Source: Simmondsia chinensis
Lineage: Eukaryota; Streptophyta; Magnoliopsida; Caryophyllales; Simmondsiaceae
Assembly: GCA_018398585.1 (NCBI GenBank)
Contig: JAGTTD010000019.1
Span: 3,385,702 to 3,449,701, forward strand
Reading direction: 5' to 3'
Length of the DNA: 64,000 nt
A program made the position numbers and the translations under genes. The notes beneath the pieces were generated by a model that had not been told where the DNA came from, ran no database searches, and saw nothing but the letters and a program-made list of their open reading frames with translations. Positions 56,365-64,000 of this stretch are shown here, piece after piece; the first letter of the stretch is position 1; every line of letters starts with the position of its first letter.

Positions 56365-56600
56365 CTTGTCTTTTTTTTTTCTTTTTTCTTTTTTTGTCTT
56401 TTGTTTTTTGTCCCCTTCTCCTGTTTTGGTGGTCGTGGTTTATTCTGCTTTTTGGGTTGGTTGCTCCTGTTTCTTGTTGTTGTCTCCCGGTTTTTCTTTT
56501 GGGTCTGTTCTATAAGTCTCCCGGTTTCTAGATTTCCAGGGGCTCGTTTTACCGAGTTCCCTGTTTTGTTGCTGTTTTGCCTTTAATTACCAAAAAAAAT
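56365..56600 (+). mobile_element. LINE-type 3' UTR and tail
   Basis: T/G-rich sequence with repeated tcccggtttct and ggttggttgctcctg phrases ends ggggctcgttttaccgag, gcctttaattacc and A8, a divergent copy of the tail at 53727. Confidence 0.5.
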
Positions 56601-57396
56601 TAGGGGAATATAATATATATAAGACTTTGTGAAAGAAAACGTCCCAAATTATGCCTCAAAGAAAAGGCACGAAAGGCCGATAGTTAACGCTTGAAAATCT
56701 TGTGAAAATTGCACCTGCGTGTCGACACACAGTTCTACAGAGATGCTTCTGTTGATCTGTGTGCTGACACACACCTCTGCAGTCCTATTCTGTAAGAATA
56801 TGTGGCGACACACCAACCCTGTGTATCGACAGACATCCCAACACACATCAAAACACATCGAACAAACTTCAGGACCAACTTTTAACACTTTATTTATAAT
56901 TCTTATAGCATTATTTTGAAAATACATCAACAAAAGTTCTGACAAATAATAGCATTATGAAAGTTACAGAGTAATTATTAAGATTAAATCATAAAAATAA
57001 ATAAAACATGTTCAACTTATTTAAATGAAAGGGCACAAATGTGTGATTATATTTACCAAATTAGTATAACAAATTCAATCATAATAAAATGGTTATCAGT
57101 TCGTTTATGTACTGCTAATTTTGTTACCAGTTTGATTCTTTGAATACCTCACCAAAATAATAAGCTTAATGATTAATGGGACTAACATAACTAGTACTTT
57201 TTTTTAGTAATTAGCGACAAAGTCACAGTATAAAATGGGCAACTTGTATAAACAACGGCACAAATAACACGCACAAAATTAAGAATCAAGATAACTATAG
57301 TACTTCATAAACTATTATATGGTTTTTTTTTTTTTTTTTTTTTTTTAACCAAAAACTATTATAGGGGTTTACTTCTTTTCCAATTCTGTTTTCTAC
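56601..57396. other. Gene-free stretch with a short LINE tail
   Basis: Only one recognisable item: 57200-57290 (minus) carries tagtaattagcgacaaagtc, another short LINE-type tail, with aactagtactt / aactatagtactt at its sides as a possible duplication. Long T and A runs otherwise. Confidence 0.45.
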
Positions 57397-57525
57397 AACA
57401 CAACACAATAAATCCAGTGCCTCAAAGGCTCCCGCACATGCAGGGTTTTGCGGGAGGGAGGAGGGGTTGGATATACACAGCCTTACTCCTTCAAGGTACT
57501 ACTCTGAATAGAGACTGTTTTTGGG
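57397..57525 (-). mobile_element. RTE/5S-SINE 3' tail fragment
   Basis: On the minus strand the shared body (AGCCTTTGAGGCACTGG, GCATGTGCGGGAGCC in reverse order) and an (ACAAC)n-type end on the plus strand near 57397 are visible. The 5' end is lost near 57520. Confidence 0.65.
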
Positions 57526-58248
57526 CTATTTTCTCTCAAGTCTATTGTATGTAAATGGTATTTTTTTTTTTTTTTTAACTTTTAGAACAAAAGGAAGAAA
57601 ATATGAAAACCATATTTTGTTTAAAAAATAGTTTTTTTATTATCAACTTAAAAAAAAAAAAAAAATTTGTTGATCCTTTTAAATACATTTCTCATAAATT
57701 CAATCCTTTCAGGGGGGAAAAAAAAAATTAAAAAGTCTCAAAATTTTCATTGTAGAAAATTGCCTTGATATTTTATCAAAATCCTAGGTTTCAAACTTTG
57801 CATTTGTTCGACGACTCTTTCGAATATCTTTACCTAAAAATAGTGTTACAACAAGTTATAGTACAAAAACTTTTGAGAACTCATATTTCTTAAATTAGAA
57901 CAAAAATAGAGAAATCAGAATAACCACACAACCAAATTAACGGCACTAGTCGTTATAGAAAAATTTAAACCATCCCACAGCAACCGCAATATTTCACCCT
58001 CTAAATAGTTCCACCCCCAAAAATAGCTTAAAAAACCGACATTTCCCTCTTTTCCCGACAATAAAAGGAAAATATTTTCCCCTTACAAAGGCAGAAAAAC
58101 ATATGAGCGAGCACGAAAACCGGGACATATCCCAATAACATTTCCCTCCACAAACTCCCCCTTTAATTTGTTTCAAATCAAGCTCATTAACCCTTTTTCC
58201 CCAACAAAAAACCAATCAACATAAACTCACCCTTAGGGGAAAAAAAAA

Positions 58249-61200
58249 ATGCATATTTTTCATTCATATTCTTCGTCATTAGCTAGGACGATTCCTATTG
58301 CCTTAGCTTTAATTTTGGTTGCTTATGTTTCGAAGTCGGATGCGATTATCGAGACATTGTCATCGAAGAAAGTAGATGCGCACCAACTGACGGAAAAGAT
58401 TGGCACGAACCATACTATTGTGGTTGATATTCAGGGAAAAGGGCAGTTTACATCGATTCAAGCAGCGATTGATTCGGTTCCCGAGGGGAATTCAAACTGG
58501 GTTATTATCCATGTTCGTAAGGGTGTTTACAGGTTTGTTTGTTCATGCATTGCTTTTGTTTATGTTGTCATATATGATGTTACTAACGAACGGTTTTAAA
58601 AGTTTAAGATGTTACGTGAAAAGGACTTTATAATTTAGCATGCACTTTCATGCAATAATATATATTCGGATAGAAATCTGGATATTACTGCATGTCCATG
58701 AGGGTGTTTACAGGTTTGTTTGTTCATGTATTGTTTTTTTTTTTTTTTTTATGTTATTGTAGGTGATGTTAATAACGAATTGATTTAAAAGTTTAAGATG
58801 CTACGTAAAACAACTTTATAATCTAGTATGACCTTTCATTCAGTGCAAGATATATGTCAAGATTGAAATGTGGATATTGCAAGTGTAACAATATCTTAAA
58901 ATTTTAAAATAGTTACTTACTCGGATTAAAATGTGGATACCACAGATGTAGTGAGCAATGTTATAGGTACCCATATAAGTACTCAATTTGTATGTCTAAT
59001 ACGTATGGCAAGAGATCATTAGCTTTAGAAAAGTAACTAATTTAGTATTATTGCTTTAATCTTTTTTTTTATCATATTATTAAACCAAAGAGGATACCAA
59101 CACACTGTTATCAGATCCCATTAAAACTCCTAAGTTAAGCGCTCTTGGGTAAGAGCTGTATTAGGATGGGTGACCTCCTGGGTGGGAAGTCATCACCCTC
59201 AGATTGGGGGACACTAGGAAACAACCTCTCTTTACAGGTAATACCCTGAAGGGGGAAGGCTGCGTACACCCCCCCGACCCTGCTTAGGCGGGAGCCCTTG
59301 AGACACTGGGTATGTTGTTGTTGTTGTTTATTTTTTATCACATTATTAGGTGTGCAAATTGGATAACTATACTAGGTGCATTTTGCATTTCTCCATTTAT
59401 ATTCTTGTGTTAGATTATATTAATACAATACCATGCTAGTATGCTTTCTAGGAAACAACCTCTCGTTAGGGTAACACCCTGAAGGTGTAAGGCTGCATAC
59501 ATCCCACCCCTCCCAAATCCTACTTATGTGGGAGCCCTCGAAGCACTGGGTCTGTTGTTGTTGTTATATGTTGGTATTCTTTGTTAACGAATATGTTTGA
59601 TCACGAGAAATACATATCCCCAATTATAGCGATGGAATTAGAGATCTTTTTCATGGTATTGTCCCACAGCACACAAATTTCGATCATTGTTAAGGATTTT
59701 ACACAAGAGTTTATTGTAAGAATCTCACATTCGAGTTGAGCAAGAAAAGAGATCAATGTATAAGCCTACTAAACTACTCCACCTAATACCATATGGTTTT
59801 CGGATGGAACATACCCAGGCTTATATGTAGACCCAGTATGTGCTAATTATGTGGGTCAAACCAAAAGCCCGGTAAAATTTAAAATCAGTAATACCGAATT
59901 TCCGAAGTTTTTTGTGTGCATGCAAACGTGAAGCCAAACTCCCCCATATCATACCTATGATTAGTTCTCAGTTAAGGAATGTATGAGTTTCTGTAACACT
60001 GTCGAACCTTTAGAAAATTATCTTGTAGCATATATCTCATATTAACTATTCTGAAAGTTAAACAATTACAAAATGCACATAAATATTTTTTTTATACAAT
60101 CTCTTTGATAGGGAGAAAGTACACATACCGAAGAGCAAGCAGTACATATTCATGAGAGGAAATGGAAAAGGTAGGACTTACATAACATGGTCTCAGAGCT
60201 CTGTTGATAACATCGAGTCTGCCACCTTCAAGGCTGAAGCCAAACATTTCATAGCCTTCGGAATAAGTTTCAAGGTCCTCGACATACTTTTCTGACTCTC
60301 TTTATGCCCTTGTGGTTGTTTTTAACAGTTCTTTTTGCATATTGTTCATAGTAACATTATATTTAGTGAAGACTTTGGTTTATGATGCAGAATGATGCTC
60401 CAACTGGGGTTGCGTATACCTCACAGAATCAGTCAGTGGCAGCATATGTTAGTGCAGATAAAGTTGCATTCTATCACTGTGGATTCTTCAGTACGCATAA
60501 CACTCTTTTTGATTACAAGGGCAGGCATTACTACAACAACTGCTACATCCAAGGTTCTATTGACTTCATCTTTGGTCGTGCCAGATCCATTTTCCAAGTG
60601 GGTATACAGATTCTTCATTAAAGATGTTCAAATACATGTCTGAACTGGAAATTGGATTAGGTTGTTTGGTCTACTTGGTCAATTCCTTGGGGTCTTAGTT
60701 TGAACTTGTACATGTCTTTATATGATTTTTTTTTATTTTTTTTTTCTAGTTCAAGTTTAGAGTAATGAACATCTTATTAGCGTTAAAATTCTAGTTGAAA
60801 CCTAGATCAAACCAAGGAATTATCAAAACTTACTAGTTGTAGTCTGGTATTTGGACCTTTACCGCTTCTTTGGTTTAATCCAGACTATTTCAGTTCGTCT
60901 CAAGTTTCAAATCTTAAACATTTTAGAAGGGTTAAGATACTCATCTTGACTAGATCATGGATTAGACCAAAGTAATTTAGTTTAAGATTGGATTGAAATA
61001 GCTACTTCTAGTATGAAAGTTGGCGCTTTACCAAAAATTCATAGACCGGTTTGTTCTCAGTTTTGAGTGATGAACATCTCATAAGTGTTAAAATAGTCCA
61101 TATTGACTAAAATATGTACCAGACTGGGAACTTTGTGACTAAATTAGACCAAATATTTCTCGATCTAGTATCTGATAACAATTATTGCCCTTCAGTCTGG

Positions 61201-62506
61201 TTCACGCAAGCACCAGATTCCATTAGAACTCCGAAGTTAAGCATGCTTGGGCGAGAGTAGTACCAAAATGGGTGATCTCCTGAGAAGTCATCGTGTTGCA
61301 CCCCTTAGGTTGGGGGTTCTCAGAAATAACTTCCCTTCAGGATACCCTAAAGGTGGAAGGGTGTGTACATCCAACTCCCCCCCCCCCCAAAACAAGACCC
61401 TGTTTAGGCGGGAACCCTTGGGGTACTGAGAATGTTGCTTTGCTTTGCTTTAATCCAGTTCACACTTCCACCAACAGATGAACATCCCAATTGTGTATAT
61501 AGTTACATTGCTCATTTCTTACCCCAATTATAATATATGATCATTAACCCAAAGTGTACATTTTCTTCTGCAAAAATGGGCAAATTACAGGCATGTGAGA
61601 TATTTGTGCTGAACGACAGGAGGATAAAGATACATGGGTCAATCACAGCACAAAACAGGGAGAGTGCTGGGGATAAGAGTGGGTTTGTGTTTGTCAAAGG
61701 CAAAGTGTATGGCATTGGCAGTGCTACCTATTTGGGTAGAGCCAAGGGTGCTTTCTCTAGAGTTGTCTTTGCTAAAGTCTACTTGTCTAAAACTGTTGAT
61801 CCCGAAGGATGGACCAATTGGAGTTACGAGGGCACCACTGAGTAAGTTCAAAAAGAAAAACGCCTCCTTTTTTTACTGTGTAGATCAGCTGAGTTGGTCT
61901 AAATGATCATAAATTGGGTTAAGTTAGAGTTTGAATATTGTGTAAATGAGACAAGTCTGAATCTTAAGGGGTTCAATTTGAACCTGAATGAGTCTAAATA
62001 AGTATGAATAAGTTAAGTATCTAAGCCTATAAGGCTTGAACAATTTGAGCTACAATGGCACCATTGAGTAAGTTCAAAAAAACACCTCCATTTTTTCTAC
62101 TGTGTAGATGAGCTGAGTTGGTCTGAATAAACCTATACTGGGTTAAAGTTATAGTTTGAATGTGCGTAAATGGGAAAAGTTTGAATCTTACGGGTGCTAA
62201 ATTTGAACCTGGTTAAGTCTAAGCATTTGAGCCTAAAGGATGGACTAGTTGGAGCTACAATGGCGCCAGCGAGTAAATTAAATGAACACATCCTCTTTTA
62301 CGATGTAAATGGGTTGTGAACTGACTTGCATAACTTAAATTTAATGAAACAGGAACTTGTTTCATGCGGAATACGAATGCAGCGGGCCAGGATCGGAGTC
62401 AGAGAACCGTGCTCCATGGACAAAACACTTGACAGACGAAGAAGCTGCCCCGTTCATGACTGTCGATTTCATAGAGGGCAAGGAATGGCTCCCAATCGCA
62501 CCATAA
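58249..62506 (+). CDS. Pectinesterase (pectin methylesterase), secreted, without pro-region
   Basis: Five exons: 58249-58532, 60112-60274, 60391-60597, 61591-61841 and 62353-62506; 352 residues with consistent phases. It has an N-terminal hydrophobic signal (IPIALALILVAYVS) and no PME-inhibitor pro-domain. Motifs: GQFTSIQAAIDSVPEGNSNW; QNQSVAAYV with Gln163 in the place of the first catalytic Gln; GSIDFIFG (204-211) with nucleophile Asp207; YLGRAKGAFSRVVF with Arg268; C-terminal GKEWLPIAP. The usual QDTL box reads HNTL (His185, Asn186), and the Trp after the catalytic Arg (GRPW) is Lys270. The family demethylates cell-wall homogalacturonan by a beta-helix fold. Whether this clade is active with these changes is unclear; I believe some plant relatives share them. 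Donors of introns 1 and 4 lie in tandem duplications. Confidence 0.92.
58510..58890 (+). repeat. Tandem duplication across the exon 1 / intron 1 junction of the pectinesterase
   Basis: Exon 1 end plus donor (gggtgtttacaggtttgttt, donor GT at 58533) is repeated 181 bp downstream (agggtgtttacaggtttgtt, GT at 58714). The following intron sequence (gttcatg, aaaagtttaagatg, taatttag) is also repeated. The second copy lies in the intron and has a ready-made donor. Confidence 0.8.
59083..59330 (+). mobile_element. 5S-rRNA-headed SINE, copy D, in pectinesterase intron 1
   Basis: Flanked by ttttttatcatattatta (59065-59082) and ttttttatcacattatta (59331-59348), one mismatch in 18. The head starts AACCAAAGAGGATACCAACA, runs through AGATCCCATTAAAACTCC, a mutated box A AAGCGCTCTTGGGTAAG and an intact box C GGATGGGTGACCTCCTGG. 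The body and (TTG)n tail are typical. The mutated box A and IE (CTGTAT) suggest this copy is transcriptionally weak. Confidence 0.88.
59448..59573 (+). mobile_element. RTE/5S-SINE 3' tail fragment in pectinesterase intron 1
   Basis: Starts within the shared body (aggaaacaacctctcg), has gtaaggctgcatacatccc and gtgggagccctcgaagcac, and ends in (TTG)4. Flanks gtatgcttt / gtattcttt (59439-59447, 59574-59582) may be the duplication. Confidence 0.72.
59688..59886 (+). repeat. TRIM-family solo LTR in pectinesterase intron 1
   Basis: TGTTAAGG to AAAATCA with internal ctactccacctaatacca and the tatgtagacccagtatgtg region of the TRIM LTR. No interior follows. Confidence 0.65.
61205..61453 (+). mobile_element. 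5S-rRNA-headed SINE, copy E, in pectinesterase intron 3
   Basis: Reads GCAAGCACCAGATTCCATTA, box A AAGCATGCTTGGGCGAG, IE GTAGTA, box C AAATGGGTGATCTCCTGA and CGTGTTGCACCCCT, the whole 5S 3' end. Then GGTTGGGGGTTCTCAG opens the RTE-like body, which contains an 11-C run, TTAGGCGGGAACCCTTG and a (TTGCT)n tail. The first 20 or so bases of the head are lost or diverged; ggttcac / agttcac may be a worn duplication. Confidence 0.85.
61805..62280 (+). repeat. Triplicated exon 4 end / intron 4 start of the pectinesterase
   Basis: The last 37 or so bases of exon 4 plus donor are present three times: true copy ending at 61841/GT 61842, second with GT at 62068, third with GT at 62273. Shared words are tggaccaattggagttacga / gaacaatttgagctacaatg / tggactagttggagctacaa and gagtaagttc. 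The intron parts between them (ctgtgtagatcagctgagtt and on) are duplicated too. Unit lengths are about 226 and 205 bp. Confidence 0.82.
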
Positions 62507-63561
62507 ATATAACCGATTAGTCTTTACGACGATACTGATTGGCATGTTTATATGGTGCACACAAGCAGATGAGATTAAGAATCTCATATTCATTTTATGT
62601 TTGTATTTCATTGCAATCGAAAATAAGTTTTTCTTGTGAACCGAGATGAAGCTAACAATTCTATAACAGAGATCCTCGTTTTACGCATAGTTTACCTATA
62701 ATTGTGTTTTAAATCTCATTGTAAATTTGCTTAAAAGATAAATTTGAAGGGATACATAGTACGACTTAAGGTGTCCAAGCACTATCACCAAGCTTAACTT
62801 GATCTAGTGATGATGATCGTCAGGGATGAAAGATGTCATCTGAAATTGAATCCCACTAGTAGCAAAATACAGTGTCCAAGCACTATCATGCACAAATTCG
62901 TGATCATAATTGTACAAGACTTACAACTTTCTTCCTCCAAAAGTGCTATTCTTATATTGTAATTAGAGATTACAACACAAGCTTAATAATGAAAATTCAA
63001 TACCCGTTTGGGTCCTGTAGTTTTCCTGTGGGGTAAATAAGGTTTTCCATGTAAATAAATATGTTCTTGTTTTGTCTATTTTACTTTGTTTTGACATAAG
63101 ACGACGCCAATACAGCAATAACCGTACCTTTACGAGGGATTATTTTGTACTTTTTTTTTTTAATTTTGTCCAATTTTGTTTAAAAAACACTGCTAATAAT
63201 ACACTCAATCTGTACTTAGGACACATGATATGTGAAAAAAATCATTAGTTTACAAAAGATAATCATATGTTTAATTTTTTTTTTTTTTTTCTTGAGCTTT
63301 TTCTGAGCAAACGTAGACACTGGGAAACTTATGCAGTTTACTGAGCCAACCACGTATCTTTTTCCCTTAAAACCCGCTATCTTTATCGCCTTCAAGGATG
63401 CAACTGCTAGGGGCAAACCATGTCTATCGCGAGAATTGTTGACCGAGCACGCCAGGCCACGAGTGGCCAAGCGTTTGAAGAGCCTCGATAAAGGTGAAGC
63501 CACTAAAGAACACGAGGTTATCATCAACAAGAAGCCAAGGCAAGAAGAAAGACCAAGGTAG
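62507..63561. other. Gene-free stretch between two convergent genes
   Basis: Contains the pectinesterase 3' flank, LTR-like words near 63000-63030 (gtttgggtcctgtagttttc) and T runs. An open frame at 63331-63561 resembles no protein known to me and overlaps the presumed 3' UTR of the minus-strand kinase. Confidence 0.4.
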
Positions 63562-63688
63562 CTACGTTTCTTTCAGAGAAGCGTCACCAGATTGAGAGCG
63601 AGCGGCTTGGAATTGGATTGCATAGTGTCTCTGCAACTCCTTTAGCCTTTCCAGCAGTTCCTGGAACGTTGGACGGGACTGCAGCTCA
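63562..63688 (-). CDS. Last exon of a Raf-like MAPKKK-type protein kinase (partial)
   Basis: On the minus strand the exon reads SRPTFQELLERLKELQRHYA, then IQFQAARSQSGDASLKET and a stop (63564-63562). R-P-[TS]-F-x-E-L is the end of kinase subdomain XI, and the tail is typical of plant Raf-like serine/threonine kinases. The acceptor is GAGAGCAG at 63689-63696 on the minus strand. The rest of the gene, including the catalytic core, lies beyond the right edge; 63689-64000 is its intron. Confidence 0.72.
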
Positions 63689-64000
63689 CTGCTCTCACCC
63701 ACAAATACATAAAAAAAAGAACCTCGTTAGCTCAAGTTAAAAAGTTGCTTATACTTTAAAAAGAAAAAAGATGAAATGCTTATACTTGCGTAAAGACCGC
63801 TACATAACAGATTTTTAGCGACTAGTTAGTACCACCAGAGTATGTAAAGACCACTATACAACGTCCTTTACGCTATTACTCGTATGACAATAAATTTATA
63901 ATAGCCTCCAGGAGTGCTTGTATGTGTATGTATATGTATAAAAATATTTATCATTACATATACATATTTAAAACTATTAGAAAAACAAATGATTGCTTAT

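Noticed and set aside
61205..61325. A functional 5S rRNA gene
   Set aside because: Several mutated positions, fused to a LINE-like body with tail, single copy rather than a tandem array. It is the SINE head.
63331..63561. 76-residue plus-strand frame as a gene
   Set aside because: No recognisable domain, no splice context, and overlap with the 3' flank of the minus-strand kinase.

Overview
The window is nuclear DNA from a flowering plant, most likely a eudicot. Genes have GT-AG introns, a peroxisomal SKL tail, a CC-NB-ARC-LRR receptor, a calmodulin-like protein, a plastid-type membrane protein and a pectin methylesterase. AT-rich intergenic DNA is packed with LTR retrotransposons, LINEs, SINEs and MITEs. 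Family cannot be fixed from the sequence; an asterid is only a guess.

Host genes, left to right: an ankyrin/PGG membrane protein entering from the left edge (exons 497-649, 7341-7650, 8937-9057, 10034-10645); a single-exon NLR (27600-31145); peroxisomal enoyl-CoA hydratase ECHIA (33195-36169, 3 exons); an EF-hand CML protein (42298-42795); a plastid DUF2301 membrane protein (44944-51574, 5 exons); a secreted ten-cysteine peptide (54038-55331, 2 exons); a pectinesterase (58249-62506, 5 exons); and the last exon of a Raf-like kinase on the minus strand (63562-63688). Every multi-exon model was checked by reading frame across all junctions.

Mobile DNA fills the rest. A gag-only Ty3/gypsy-like element with an antisense gene (793-6466) sits inside an intron of the ankyrin gene. 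A decayed Ty1/copia element (12049-16790) has one truncated LTR. A solo LTR (17587-19379) is split by two younger insertions. A complete TRIM (21039-21600) has a relative in ECHIA intron 1. Several TIR elements, tRNA-derived SINEs and 5'-truncated LINEs follow.

The most interesting system is a SINE family whose head is a near-complete 5S rRNA, with box A, IE and box C still readable, and whose body and (TTG)n-type tail match the 3' end of an RTE-type LINE also present in the window (26064-27156, 48149-48527). The join falls where the 5S rRNA 3' end would be. At least five head-bearing copies, one truncated copy and about nine LINE/SINE tail fragments are present, several with clean target-site duplications. 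A hairpin in the shared tail shows compensating base changes between copies. These copies cluster in or beside genes: two in pectinesterase introns, one in the cysteine-rich peptide intron, one 13 bp past the DUF2301 stop codon, and a 45-bp micro-insertion just upstream of the peptide start codon.
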